Positions 44,991 to 54,831 of a DNA stretch of 64,000 nucleotides are shown here, piece after piece. The stretch covers positions 186,001 to 250,000 of the forward strand of contig RQYE01000004.1 of NCBI GenBank assembly GCA_004010535.1. Direction: 5' to 3'. Source of the DNA: Coriobacteriales bacterium OH1046 (GTDB taxonomy: Bacteria > Actinomycetota > Coriobacteriia > Coriobacteriales > Atopobiaceae). The notes beneath the pieces were generated by a model. It did not search any database, had not been told where the DNA came from, and saw only the letters and a list, made by a program, of their open reading frames with translations. The number at the start of each line of letters is the position of its first letter. Position 1 is the first letter of the stretch. The translations under genes and the position numbers were made by a program.

Positions 44991-45767
44991 ATGGATCTTG
45001 CAGCAACATCCGGCCACATCCCCGGGTTCCCTCTGATGATGAACCTGCGCGAGCTCGGCGGCATCGAGTCTGCGGACGGTCGGTACGTTCGTTATGGCCT
45101 GCTGTACCGAGGCGCCGCGCTGACCGGGCTCGGCCCCGAGCAGCGCAGGATCGTCGACGGGTTCGGCCTGCGCTGCATCCTCGACCTCCGGGCAGAGACC
45201 GAGACGGACGGGAGAGAAGACTACGTGCCCGAAGGAGCGGAATACCATCGCATCGCCGGCATGTACGATGCCGCCGGCAACGAAATGGACTTCTCGCCCG
45301 CTGCCGTTGCGAATTTCTTGACGATGAACAACGACCCGATGGAGCTCATGGGGGCGCTCTACACGTCGATGACGCACTCCAACCCGGCGATGCATGCGCT
45401 CATCGATTGCCTTATCGCAGGAAAAGCGCCGCTCTACCTCCATTGCAGCGCGGGCAAGGACCGCACCGGCGTGGCGGCAGCCCTCGTCCTCGCGCTTCTC
45501 GGCGTGTCCGACGCAGCCATCGTGCGAGAGTTCCTGCTCACGAACGAGTACCGTGCGGAACTCATCGAGAACCCTCCCGCAGAGCTTCCGGAGTGGGTCA
45601 CCAGCAGCGGGCTATGGGCCAGGATGAACGGCGTGGACGAGCGGGATCTTCTCGCCGTGTTCGCCTCTATGGACGAGGGGCATGCCACGCGGGAGGAATA
45701 CTTCGCATACGAGTTCGGGCTCGACAGAGCTGCGCTCGCCGCCCTGCGTAATCGCTACCTGGAATAA
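44991..45767 (+). CDS. Tyrosine/serine protein phosphatase-like protein (Y_phosphatase3)
   Basis: 258 residues from ATG 44991 (MDLAATSGHIPGFPLMMN), with ACGAAAGGATGGCACCC ahead. In-frame ATG 44982 lies too close to that site. The CX5R loop is HCSAGKDRTG near residue 157. RELGGIESADGRYVRYGLLYRG at about 19-40 and DLRAETE are typical of the bacterial LipA/PtpB-like family. Substrates may be phosphoproteins, phosphoinositides or other phosphates. It follows the esterase with a gap of about 40 bases and ends at a terminator. Confidence 0.9.
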   Translation: MDLAATSGHIPGFPLMMNLRELGGIESADGRYVRYGLLYRGAALTGLGPEQRRIVDGFGLRCILDLRAETETDGREDYVPEGAEYHRIAGMYDAAGNEMDFSPAAVANFLTMNNDPMELMGALYTSMTHSNPAMHALIDCLIAGKAPLYLHCSAGKDRTGVAAALVLALLGVSDAAIVREFLLTNEYRAELIENPPAELPEWVTSSGLWARMNGVDERDLLAVFASMDEGHATREEYFAYEFGLDRAALAALRNRYLE

Positions 45768-45768
45768 G

Positions 45769-45808
45769 ATCCGGCGGAATACCCTCTGCGGGAGGGGTTC
45801 CGCCGGAT
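45769..45808. terminator. Bidirectional terminator between phosphatase and PTS EIIA genes
   Basis: Arms ATCCGGCGGAA (45769-45779) and TTCCGCCGGAT (45798-45808), with a small ACCCTC/GAGGGG inner stem, in a convergent gap. Confidence 0.8.
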
Positions 45809-45833
45809 ATGCGCTTCTCGTATCTGAAACGCG

Positions 45834-46361
45834 TTACTTCGTGATCTTGAGGAGCTCGGCTCCTGCGGCAACGGCATCCTTGGCGGTAAGCTCCACGTCC
45901 ACGTAGTCGTCGGTGTTGGTGATGACCACGATCACGGTATCATCGAGACCGGCGGCCTTGATATCAGCCGAGGTGAACGTACCGAGAGGGTCGCCTGCCT
46001 TCACGCGCGTGCCCTGCTTGGCGATGATCTCGAAGCCCTTGCCGTTCATGCCCACGGTGTCCATGCCGATGTGGATGAGCACCTCGATGCCGTCGTCTGA
46101 CTTGATGCCGAAGGCGTGGCCCGTGGGGAAAGCCGCTGTGACCTCGCCCGTGACGGGGGCGTAGGCAACGCCCGCGCTTGGCTTGACACCGCAGCCCTTG
46201 CCCATCATGCCGCCGCCGAAAACGGGGTCGGGAACCTCGGAGAGGGGTATGGGCGTACCCGCAACCGGCGAGCACACGACGCCCTCGTCCTCAGCCGCTG
46301 CCACGGCCTCGACGGCGGCTGCCTTCCCCTTGCCTCCGAATAACTTGTCGAACAGTCCCAT
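45834..46361 (-). CDS. PTS EIIA component, glucose type
   Basis: 175 residues. After a charged N-terminal tail (KLFGGKGKAAAVEAVAAAE), the EIIA(Glc) beta-sandwich has FPTGHAFGI and the phospho-His in VLIHIGMDTVGMNGKGF. It takes phosphate from HPr and passes it to an EIIB, probably the nearby EIIBC at 39090-40560, or another. It is downstream of the GH1 gene with a gap of about 28 bases. Confidence 0.92.
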   Translation of the reverse strand: MGLFDKLFGGKGKAAAVEAVAAAEDEGVVCSPVAGTPIPLSEVPDPVFGGGMMGKGCGVKPSAGVAYAPVTGEVTAAFPTGHAFGIKSDDGIEVLIHIGMDTVGMNGKGFEIIAKQGTRVKAGDPLGTFTSADIKAAGLDDTVIVVITNTDDYVDVELTAKDAVAAGAELLKITK

Positions 46362-46389
46362 GATGGCGCCCCCTTATCAATCTCCGCCG

Positions 46390-47907
<1,518 letters not shown>

Positions 47908-48001
47908 TCAACGCCTCATCTTTAGAAAAACGCGCATGCGTTCTCTCAAGCCGCTGCCACAGGATCCTGCTGGGCGAAGCTCATGCAGCAAAGCCTTTAG
48001 C

Positions 48002-48130
48002 GACTGTACAGTCAGTAGGGAGTTTGCTGGGAAAACATGCCGAGATGGACGTGCGCGCGAAGCTCCGGGGAACATTTCCCCAGCAAGGCCCCCAGTGACT
48101 GTACAGTCGATGAGAGCCTTGCTGGGCCGT
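48002..48130. repeat. Two more GACTGTACAGTC palindromic repeats
   Basis: Cores at 48002-48013 and 48097-48108 are 95 bases apart, the same period as the four copies at 10600-10896. Tails TTGCTGGGAAAAC and CTTGCTGGGCC again follow the cores. Confidence 0.85.
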
Positions 48131-48260
48131 CAGGATATTGCCGAAGCGCGGACTGCTCTTGACGCCTACCGTCCCTGCGCACGCCAGAAATCTACCGCGC
48201 GTACCGCACGAAGCGCGCCTGAATGAGCACGGAGGAGGGATACGCCCCTCCCCGCTCGCA

Positions 48261-48342
48261 CGAACATCCCGTCCCGCACACGAACATGCCGGAGATGTTC
48301 GTGAACACCTGCGGGATGATCGTGTGGGAAACGGGATGTTCG
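48261..48342. repeat. Array of CGAACATCCCG motifs in inverted arrangement
   Basis: The motif is seen at 48261 (CGAACATCCCG), 48281 (CGAACATGCCG), and in inverse at 48292-48302 (GGAGATGTTCG), 48312-48322 (CGGGATGATCG) and 48332-48342 (CGGGATGTTCG). The outer 22-base ends 48261-48282 and 48321-48342 pair with four mismatches. A cruciform or RNA stem-loop is possible. Confidence 0.7.
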
Positions 48343-48398
48343 CGTGGCGGGTCCCTCCCCTGCAAGCGGAGGCGCATAAGCAGGGGCACTCCCCGCTG

Positions 48399-49595
48399 TC
48401 ACAGTCCGAACGGCTCGATCACGCGCGGGAGGATCCCGTGCATATGGGCGATGGCCACACCGTAGTTGGTGAAGGGCACCCCCTGGTCCCGCGCGCGTGC
48501 CACCCGCCCGCGCATGGCCCGGGAGCCCAGTGTGCACCCACCGCAGTGGATGACCAGGTCATAGCCCGCAAGATCGGTTGGGAAATCCCCACCCGAGACG
48601 AACTCGAATACCGGGTCCGCACCCGCGTGCTCCCGCACCCATCGGGGCATCTTGACGGTGCCGATATCCTCGCATTGCCGATGATGCGTGCATCCCTCGC
48701 AGATGAGCACGTGAGAGCCATCTGCCAACGCATCGAGCGCCTGGGCGCCGGCCACCTGCACGGCAAGGTCCCCCTTGTAGCGCGAGAAGAGGATCGAGAA
48801 GGACGTGAGGGGAACATCTGCGGGAACCGTGCGGGCAACCGATCCGAACACCTGGGAATCGGTGACCACCATGCGCGGCGGCGCGGGCAGGGCGGCAAGC
48901 GTGCGGGCGAGCTCGGCATCGCGCGTGATGGCGGCGCAGGCCCCCGCCTCGAGCACATCGCGGATCACCTGCTGCTGGGGCAGGATGAGCCGACCCTTGG
49001 GGGCGGCCGAGTCGATAGGCACCACGAGCACCACCATATCGCCGGGATCGAGCAGATCGGCGATGAGCTGCGGCTCGGTACCGGCAGACGTCCCCACGCG
49101 CGCGAGGGTCTCCTTGAGCTCGCCGATGCCCGCGCCGGTGATGGAGCTCACCCGCACGACGGCGGCTCCGGCTGCTGCGGGCAGGACGGCGGCCTGCCGC
49201 ACGAGGTCGCTTTTGGCCAAGGCGATCACGCACGGGATGCCCTGCTCGGAGAAGAGGGCGAGCAGCTCGGCATCGGTCTCGCAGAACCCGCGCGCGGCAT
49301 CCACCACCAGCACCGCGACATCGCAGGTCGCCAGTACCTTGCGCGTGGCCTCCACGCGCAGCTCGCCGAGGGTGCCCTCGTCATCGAAGCCCGGGGTGTC
49401 CACGATGACGACCGGGCCCAGCGGCAGCAGCTCCATCGCCCTGCGCACCGGGTCGGTCGTGGTCCCGGCCACAGCGGAGACCACGGCCATGCTCTGCCCC
49501 GTCACAGCGTTGACCAGGCTCGATTTGCCCGCATTGCGCACACCGAAGAATGCGATCTGCACCCGCTCCCCGCTCGGGGTATCGTTCAGACCCAC
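48399..49595 (-). CDS. hydF: [FeFe]-hydrogenase maturation GTPase HydF
   Basis: 398 residues. An N-terminal GTPase domain has G1 FFGVRNAGKSSL, G3 VIVDTPGFDD and G4 ALAKSD. The C-terminal cluster domain has CTHHRQCEDIG and HCGGC, the Fe-S ligands of HydF. It acts as scaffold on which HydE and HydG assemble the H-cluster subcluster before transfer to the hydrogenase HydA. It is the last gene in the operon after hydG, and HydA is not in this window. Confidence 0.95.
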   Translation of the reverse strand: MGLNDTPSGERVQIAFFGVRNAGKSSLVNAVTGQSMAVVSAVAGTTTDPVRRAMELLPLGPVVIVDTPGFDDEGTLGELRVEATRKVLATCDVAVLVVDAARGFCETDAELLALFSEQGIPCVIALAKSDLVRQAAVLPAAAGAAVVRVSSITGAGIGELKETLARVGTSAGTEPQLIADLLDPGDMVVLVVPIDSAAPKGRLILPQQQVIRDVLEAGACAAITRDAELARTLAALPAPPRMVVTDSQVFGSVARTVPADVPLTSFSILFSRYKGDLAVQVAGAQALDALADGSHVLICEGCTHHRQCEDIGTVKMPRWVREHAGADPVFEFVSGGDFPTDLAGYDLVIHCGGCTLGSRAMRGRVARARDQGVPFTNYGVAIAHMHGILPRVIEPFGL

Positions 49596-49629
49596 TGCTC
49601 CTCCTCTCCAGGCGTCCTGCCAGCTGCGG

Positions 49630-51081
49630 CTAGAACCTGAAATCGTTGCCCTGCCCGGTACGGATGAGCCCGATGCGCTCGCTGCAGAGCGCGCGACGCC
49701 CCTCGTCGGGGATGTTCGCCAGCTCGCGCTCGATCAGAGCCCAGCCCAGCTCCCGGGTCTTGGGCGAGGCGTAGTCGGCGAGGAACTCGGAGAGCGTCAT
49801 CAGGGCGTTGGGATGGCAGTAGTTGAGGATCTGGCCGCTCTTGCAGAAGCTCATGAAGCGGTCGCCCGTGCGCCCCGCGCGGTAGCACGCGGTGCAGAAG
49901 CTGGGGATATGCTCGTTCTCCATGAGCCAGCGGATCACCTCGTCCAGCGTGCGCTGGTCCGACACGTCGAACTGCTCGGTGTCGTGCGGGCGGTCGTTCT
50001 CGGTATACCCTCCCACGCTCGTGCGCGAGGCGCCGCTGATCTGCGAGATGCCCAGCTGCAGGGCCCGCTCGCGCACGCGCTGGCTCTCGCGCGTGGAGAT
50101 GATCATGCCGGTGTAGGGCACGGCGAGGCGGATGAGCGCGATGATCTTGAGGAACATCTCGTCGGTGAGCGAGTTGTCGAACTCGGCGGGGTCGATATCG
50201 TCTGCCGGCTTGACGCGCGGGACGCTGATGGTATGCGGACCGACACCGTTGACGGCCTCGAGGTGCTCGGCGTGCATGAGCAGCCCGGCGAACTCGTAAC
50301 GGTAGCCGTCCAAGCCGAAGAGCACGCCCAGTCCCAGATCATCGATGCCGCCTTGGAAGGCGCGGTCCATGGCCTCGGTATGCCAGTTGTAATCGTGTTT
50401 GGGACCCCAGGGGTGCAGCTTGAGGTAGTTCTCCTTGCGGTAGGTCTCCTGGAAGAGGATGTAGGTGCCGATCTCGGCCTCCTTGAGCATCCGGTACTCC
50501 TCCACCGTGGTCGCGGCGATGTTCACGTTGACGCGGCGGATAGCGCCGTTCCTATGCTTGACCGCGTAGATGGTGCGGATGGAATCGAGGATGTACTCGA
50601 TCGGGTTGTTGACGGGGTCTTCCCCCGCCTCGATGGCCAGGCGCTTGTGGCCCATGTCCTGCAGAGCGATGACCTCATCGCGGATCTGCTCCTGGCTGAG
50701 CTTGACGCGCGGGATGGTTGTGTTGATGGCATGGTAGGGGCAGTAGAGGCAGCCGTTGATGCAGTAGTTCGAGAGGTAGAGCGGCGCGAAGAGCACGATG
50801 CGGTTGCCGTAGTAGGCCAGCTTGATCTGGCGGGCCAGACGGAAGATCTCGGCGTTGACCTCGGGATTCTCGCAGGCGAGCAGGACAGACGCCTCGCGGT
50901 GCGTGATGATGGCGCAGTGATCCTTGTCCGGGTGCAGGTTCGGCCTGCACTTCCCGAGGATCCGATGGATGAGCCCGAGGTCATCCTTGTGCTCGTCGGC
51001 GTAGGCGAGCGTGTCGAGGATCTCCTGGTGGTTGATGAACTCGTCGGCGCAGTGCGATGCAGGGTTGTAGGTGTACGGCAT
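49630..51081 (-). CDS. hydG: [FeFe]-hydrogenase maturase HydG (radical SAM tyrosine lyase)
   Basis: 483 residues. The radical SAM cluster is CINGCLYCPY near residue 107. The C-terminal auxiliary cluster is CTACYRAGRTGDRFMSFC followed by C in NYCHPN, as in HydG. It cleaves tyrosine to make the CO and CN ligands on iron. It follows hydE on the same strand, with a palindromic repeat in the 105-base gap. Confidence 0.95.
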   Translation of the reverse strand: MPYTYNPASHCADEFINHQEILDTLAYADEHKDDLGLIHRILGKCRPNLHPDKDHCAIITHREASVLLACENPEVNAEIFRLARQIKLAYYGNRIVLFAPLYLSNYCINGCLYCPYHAINTTIPRVKLSQEQIRDEVIALQDMGHKRLAIEAGEDPVNNPIEYILDSIRTIYAVKHRNGAIRRVNVNIAATTVEEYRMLKEAEIGTYILFQETYRKENYLKLHPWGPKHDYNWHTEAMDRAFQGGIDDLGLGVLFGLDGYRYEFAGLLMHAEHLEAVNGVGPHTISVPRVKPADDIDPAEFDNSLTDEMFLKIIALIRLAVPYTGMIISTRESQRVRERALQLGISQISGASRTSVGGYTENDRPHDTEQFDVSDQRTLDEVIRWLMENEHIPSFCTACYRAGRTGDRFMSFCKSGQILNYCHPNALMTLSEFLADYASPKTRELGWALIERELANIPDEGRRALCSERIGLIRTGQGNDFRF

Positions 51082-51160
51082 GGCATTCCCCTCTCTTCTG
51101 GCTCGGATCCCCCGATCCTTGCCGTTAGACGATACGATAGACGCGGGACGAGCCCGCTAG

Positions 51161-51210
51161 GGCGTGACAAGGGGACAGGTAGCTTGTCACGCCTGTCCCC
51201 TTGTCACGCC
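51161..51210. repeat. GGGGACAGGTC-type repeat, copy 3, overlapping the hydE stop
   Basis: GGCGTGACAAGGGGACAGGT is followed by an inverted CCTGTCCCCTTGTCACGCC. The hydE stop codon (TGA at 51187-51189 on the minus strand) lies in it, and the last residues of HydE (RGVTRGQA) are encoded by the repeat. Confidence 0.9.
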
Positions 51211-52257
51211 CCGGGGATCTCCGCGGTCGATGACCACCCGATACCCGAACGATTCCAAGCTCCGGTCGAGGTCCCGGCGACACTCCGCCGCCTCGTCGCC
51301 GGTGCAGGCCTTCCCATCGTAGAGCGCGTACCTCGTGCGGACGCCCGCAGGCGACAGGTTGGGCATCGCCACGTTCGCCCCGGCCTCCATACCCAGCTCG
51401 CGGCCGCACGGATCGATGGTGGCGAGCGCCGTGGTGGCGGGCAGCAGCACAAAGGGGTGGATGAGCCGGATGATGGAGAGCAGACCGAGGGTCTGCTCCA
51501 GCGTGCCGGAGGGCCGGTCGGCGAAGGGCGTGGCATGATGGGGCACGAAGGGCCCGATGCCGCACATCTCCGGGCGGAACTCCTGGATGAAGGCGAGGTC
51601 GCGGGCGAGCGCGGCGGGCGTTTGGTAGGGGCTCCCCACCATGAACCCGCAGCCCACGGCATAGCCCAGATCGCGCAGGTCGTACAGGCACCGCATGCGC
51701 CTATCCCAGCTCATCGAGGCGGGATGCAGGCGCGCATAGTGCGCAGGGTCCGCCGTCTCATGGCGCAGGAGATAGCGGTCCACCCCCGCCTCGCGCAGGA
51801 GCCGATAGCTCTCGCGCGTGCGCTCGCCCACCGAGAGCGTCACCGCGCAGTCGGGGTGGGCACCCTTGATCGCGGACACGATGGCGCAGAGACGCTCATC
51901 CGAATACTGCGGGTCCTCCCCGCTCTGGAGCACGAAGGTACGGAATCCCAGGCTATAGCCCTGCTCCGTGCAGGCGAGGATCTGCTCGGGTTCCAGCCGG
52001 TAGCGCTCGCAGGCGGCATTGGAGGCGCGCAGGCCGCAGTAGAGGCAATCGTTTGTGCAGAAGCTCGAGAACTCGATGAGCCCGCGGATGAAGACGCCGT
52101 GGCCGTAGATGGGCTCACGCACAGCACGGGCAAGCGAGGCGAGCTCATCCCGCAGCTCGGCATCGCCGAGCCGTGCGGCGAGGTATCCGTATTCGAAAAG
52201 CGCGAGGGCATGCTCCTCGGCGAGCTTGGAGGCAAGCTCGGCAGCACGGGTGTCCAT
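51187..52257 (-). CDS. hydE: [FeFe]-hydrogenase maturase HydE
   Basis: 356 residues. The radical SAM motif is CTNDCLYCGLR near residue 67. Other signature parts are GFRTFVLQSGEDP, RHETADPAHYARLHP and PNLSP. It makes the dithiomethylamine part of the H-cluster precursor with HydG and HydF. It begins 6 bases after the TM1266-type gene ends. The C-terminus runs into a palindromic repeat. Confidence 0.94.
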   Translation of the reverse strand: MDTRAAELASKLAEEHALALFEYGYLAARLGDAELRDELASLARAVREPIYGHGVFIRGLIEFSSFCTNDCLYCGLRASNAACERYRLEPEQILACTEQGYSLGFRTFVLQSGEDPQYSDERLCAIVSAIKGAHPDCAVTLSVGERTRESYRLLREAGVDRYLLRHETADPAHYARLHPASMSWDRRMRCLYDLRDLGYAVGCGFMVGSPYQTPAALARDLAFIQEFRPEMCGIGPFVPHHATPFADRPSGTLEQTLGLLSIIRLIHPFVLLPATTALATIDPCGRELGMEAGANVAMPNLSPAGVRTRYALYDGKACTGDEAAECRRDLDRSLESFGYRVVIDRGDPRGVTRGQA

Positions 52258-52263
52258 GCGGCC

Positions 52264-52521
52264 CTACTCTTCGGTGATGAAGTTGGAGTAGGCGGTCTTG
52301 GCACTCACGCCGGGCAGGTTGCCGATCTTGCCCGAGAGCGCGGCGATCTTGTCCTGTGGGGCATCCACCGCGATGCTGATCACGTTGATGCCCTTGGCGC
52401 GGTGCGGGATGCCCATGCGGCCGATGATGCAGCGGCCGTACTCATGCAGGATATCGTTGAGCTTGTCCACCGAGGATTCGTCCTCGACGATGATGCCGAT
52501 CACGGCAACGCGCGTTTCCAT
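52264..52521 (-). CDS. TM1266-type iron-only hydrogenase system regulator
   Basis: 85 residues, a small ferredoxin-like ACT-fold domain (VAVIGIIVEDESSVDKLNDI; GRMGIPHRAKGINVISIAVD), the family annotated as a putative regulator of [FeFe]-hydrogenase systems. It heads the operon with hydE, hydG and hydF. Its exact action is not established. Confidence 0.88.
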   Translation of the reverse strand: METRVAVIGIIVEDESSVDKLNDILHEYGRCIIGRMGIPHRAKGINVISIAVDAPQDKIAALSGKIGNLPGVSAKTAYSNFITEE

Positions 52522-52602
52522 ATGCCTCTCCTTCGCTTCGGGATCCTCCCCTGGAACCCTGGTGTCAGGCAGCTGGATACAAAGTATAGCATGCTGCCGT
52601 GC
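52522..52602 (-). promoter_or_regulatory. Promoter of the hydrogenase maturation operon
   Basis: A minus-strand -10 TATACT (52583-52588) is placed well upstream of the 52521 start, with GGGGAGG-like ribosome sequence near it. The -35 is unclear. Confidence 0.5.
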
Positions 52603-53052
52603 CTACACGTTAGTGGCTGCCCTCCTGGGACGACCAGCACGGGGTGTCGCCGCAAGACGCATCTCAACACTTTCTACCGACACCATGCGCGTTCGTCCAA
52701 CCTTCCAGCTGTCGAGAACTGCATCCCTGCAAAGCTGGGAAACCCGCGCATGGGAGATGCCCAGATAGCGCGCTGCCTCTTTCTCGGTAACAGCAGGCAC
52801 CTCAGCAAGACTCGCGTCTATTGCAATTGCCACAATACCGCCATCTTGTCTGGGCTTGTTGCCGAGCGGGAAGCGCGGAACCGGCTCCCCTTTCATAAGG
52901 CAGTCGAGAACCATGGCCTTGAGCCAGTCTGCGGACATCTCCAGCGCATCGTCAAAGCTCTCGCCCTGCGTACCGTCGCTCCTCCCAGGCCAAAAGGGCC
53001 AGCATAGATACCAATTGCCATCTTTCACAAACTCGAATTCGCAGATGTACAT
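52603..53052 (-). CDS. hicB: HicB-family antitoxin with HTH domain
   Basis: 149 residues. Residues 1-75 are a HicB ribonuclease-H-like domain (YICEFEFVKDGNWYLCWPFW; GESFDDALEMSADWLKAMVL). Residues 88-135 are an excisionase-like HTH (VTEKEAARYLGISHARVSQL) that may bind the operator for autoregulation. It starts 2 bases after hicA. The base content of this patch looks lower in GC than the flanks. Confidence 0.88.
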   Translation of the reverse strand: MYICEFEFVKDGNWYLCWPFWPGRSDGTQGESFDDALEMSADWLKAMVLDCLMKGEPVPRFPLGNKPRQDGGIVAIAIDASLAEVPAVTEKEAARYLGISHARVSQLCRDAVLDSWKVGRTRMVSVESVEMRLAATPRAGRPRRAATNV

Positions 53053-53054
53053 CT

Positions 53055-53228
53055 CTACTTCAAGCCCGCCTCTCGCCTAATCGCATCTGCCAGCTGGTCT
53101 TTGATCTCAGTATGTCTGGGAACCATAACCGTAATGCGTCCGCATCTGAACTTGCCGTGTTTTGTACCGCCCGCCTCTCTAAATCCGGCTTTCAAAAGCT
53201 CATGGACAAGATCTTTCCGCTTAGTCAC
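53055..53228 (-). CDS. hicA: HicA-family mRNA interferase toxin
   Basis: 57 residues from GTG 53228, with GGAGGATGA ahead. It opens VTKRKDLVHELLKAGFREAG, followed by GTKHGKFRCGRITVMVPRH with the catalytic-type His, and ends IRREAGLK. This is the small dsRBD-like RNase that cleaves mRNA and is neutralised by HicB. It is directly before hicB, as is usual for the pair. Confidence 0.88.
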   Translation of the reverse strand: MTKRKDLVHELLKAGFREAGGTKHGKFRCGRITVMVPRHTEIKDQLADAIRREAGLK

Positions 53229-53260
53229 TCATCCTCCAAATATATTACATCATGTAAGTA

Positions 53261-54115
53261 TTAAGGATTCTGCCCAGATTCGTCCTCTTGAGGATTCCTC
53301 ACTAGACGGTACACATGGGAACGACCTGTTTTATCTACAGCAGCCCTGCTCTGCTTAACGAGCAGCTGAAGTGCTTTTCTTATACCGCTGTCGCTTGCAT
53401 CGAGCGCAATAGAAAGCGACCGAACGCTCGACGGCCCATTCAGCCCAAGGACACGTTCAATCCTATCTTCAAGCAATGATGGTGCGGATGCCATGGCAAC
53501 CTCGAAGCTTCCTGCAATTGCGCCATCGGCAAACCAATAGAGCTGCCTTTTGCCTCTACGGACGTAATAGCATTTCAAATAGTTTCTATAAGATAGCTCT
53601 GCAAGAGCATCGTCCATACTGTGCTCTTCTAGGTGATTAGCCCTGTAGAGCTCAAATGAAGTAGCCGGCCCGTATTCCTTAAGGAAGGATTCTATATATG
53701 GCTTAAGTGCATCTGCGGCTTTGCGTTGTTCGTGATTCCTCTTCCGCTTCCATTCTGCTGAGCGTTCAAAAGCAGCTGCAGCATCGCGGTATCCCTTATC
53801 GACAAGATCCGGTCGTTCCCGAGCTGCTTCTTCAACAAGCGTTTCGCTGAAATCCTCATAGTAGTCTGCATATGAAGCTTCATATGGAATGCAATCATCG
53901 AGGTCCTTCCCGGCAAGTATGTGAACCCTGCAGCGCTGCCCGCCGATGCACACATAGAGCTTGCCCGTTGACTTTTCACGAGATGCGCAATAGTACACGC
54001 AGTATTCGGGAAGGTCTGGATGATGCTCATAGTCCTCGATCGCCTTCTTAATACCAGCGGCTTCTGCAAGATGCTCGATCTGTCTGAATGATTCCTGATA
54101 TCCCATTTTGCGCAT
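53261..54115 (-). CDS. Unknown protein in the toxin-antitoxin patch
   Basis: 284 residues, starting at ATG 54115 with TTAGGAAGGC directly ahead. ATG 54106 in the same frame has a more normal spacing. No family was recognised. The N-terminal part (residues 35-110) contains YCVYYCASREKSTGKLYVCIG. A charged stretch lies at about 115-150. Two winged-helix-like pieces seem to be at the C-terminus (FELYRANHLEEHSMDDALAE; SIALDASDSGIRKALQLLV), suggesting DNA binding. It lies between the AbiEi-like gene and hicA. Confidence 0.6.
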   Translation of the reverse strand: MRKMGYQESFRQIEHLAEAAGIKKAIEDYEHHPDLPEYCVYYCASREKSTGKLYVCIGGQRCRVHILAGKDLDDCIPYEASYADYYEDFSETLVEEAARERPDLVDKGYRDAAAAFERSAEWKRKRNHEQRKAADALKPYIESFLKEYGPATSFELYRANHLEEHSMDDALAELSYRNYLKCYYVRRGKRQLYWFADGAIAGSFEVAMASAPSLLEDRIERVLGLNGPSSVRSLSIALDASDSGIRKALQLLVKQSRAAVDKTGRSHVYRLVRNPQEDESGQNP

Positions 54116-54123
54116 GCCTTCCT

Positions 54124-54155
54124 AACACCATGGCCAGATACAGGGCCGTGGTGTT
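54124..54155. terminator. Hairpin between the AbiEi-like gene and the unknown gene
   Basis: Arms AACACCATGGCC and GGCCGTGGTGTT with one mismatch and an 8-base loop. T-rich sequence follows on the plus strand rather than on the minus, so it may be a regulatory hairpin instead. Confidence 0.5.
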
Positions 54156-54211
54156 TGTTGATTTGAATACAGTCGATTGATGGAGGGTCTGACGCGCCCC
54201 TGCCCTTATAG

Positions 54212-54769
54212 CTATATGCTGAGTTGGGAAGCGAGCACGTCCAGCCGATCTCCGATGATCAGTCCCTTTAAGGCAGCCCGCTCGAAAGCGTAGGTCAAAA
54301 CCGTTTGAGAAGCGCCTTCAGCTTTGCAATCCAGCAATGTGCGTTGGGGAGTTGTAACGCGCAGGCCATCGCTTTTGCAGATATCATCCGGAGAAACATC
54401 AAGATAGTGAAGGACGTAGCCCTGCTCATTAGCGCGGCGAATCCTCTGATTTTCAGGAACTATGATATGCATGTGTTCTGGTGCTGCATCGCAGAGCCCG
54501 TGAAGGTAGAGCGCTGTCTGGAATCCAAGAACCGCCTCGTCCCTCCCCGTCCAAAGAACGGCTATTTCGAAGGGCGCTTTCTCACTCTCATGTGCTTGCG
54601 GAATTCGGTAGACCCCTTGGGCGACCCGTTCGATCCTACTGCGGAATGCTAATTGGCGAACAGATTCGGAACTCACACCCACAGAAAGCGCTTGTTTACG
54701 TGAAATGACTCCATGTTGATTGGATGCCACCTCACGCATGCGTTCTATGTCAGTAAGAATAAGTTTCAT
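54212..54769 (-). CDS. AbiEi-family type IV antitoxin, apparently without its toxin
   Basis: 185 residues from ATG 54769 (MKLILTDIERMREVASNQHG). A GTG six codons upstream is in frame. Residues 15-60 are the AbiEi winged-helix (GVISRKQALSVGVSSESVRQ). The rest has LYLHGLCDAAPEHMHIIVPE and TTPQRTLLDCKAEGAS, usual for the family. The AbiEii nucleotidyltransferase toxin, normally directly downstream, is not seen. An inverted repeat at its start is likely its operator. Confidence 0.85.
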   Translation of the reverse strand: MKLILTDIERMREVASNQHGVISRKQALSVGVSSESVRQLAFRSRIERVAQGVYRIPQAHESEKAPFEIAVLWTGRDEAVLGFQTALYLHGLCDAAPEHMHIIVPENQRIRRANEQGYVLHYLDVSPDDICKSDGLRVTTPQRTLLDCKAEGASQTVLTYAFERAALKGLIIGDRLDVLASQLSI

Positions 54770-54802
54770 GTCAATAGTGTTACACACTATAACACTATTG
54801 AC
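54770..54802. promoter_or_regulatory. Inverted-repeat operator at the AbiEi start
   Basis: Arms GTCAATAGTGTTA (54770-54782) and TAACACTATTGAC (54790-54802) are exact over 13 bases with a 7-base gap. The repeat abuts the start codon, so a bound regulator would block transcription or translation. Confidence 0.8.
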
Positions 54803-54831
54803 AACACAGAATTTGCTGTTTCCGCAATTCG

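Noticed and set aside
48805-53007. Plus-strand open frame of 1400 codons opposite the hydrogenase genes
   Set aside because: It is antisense to four genes with clear family motifs and good ribosome sites. Long opposite-strand frames are expected at high GC.
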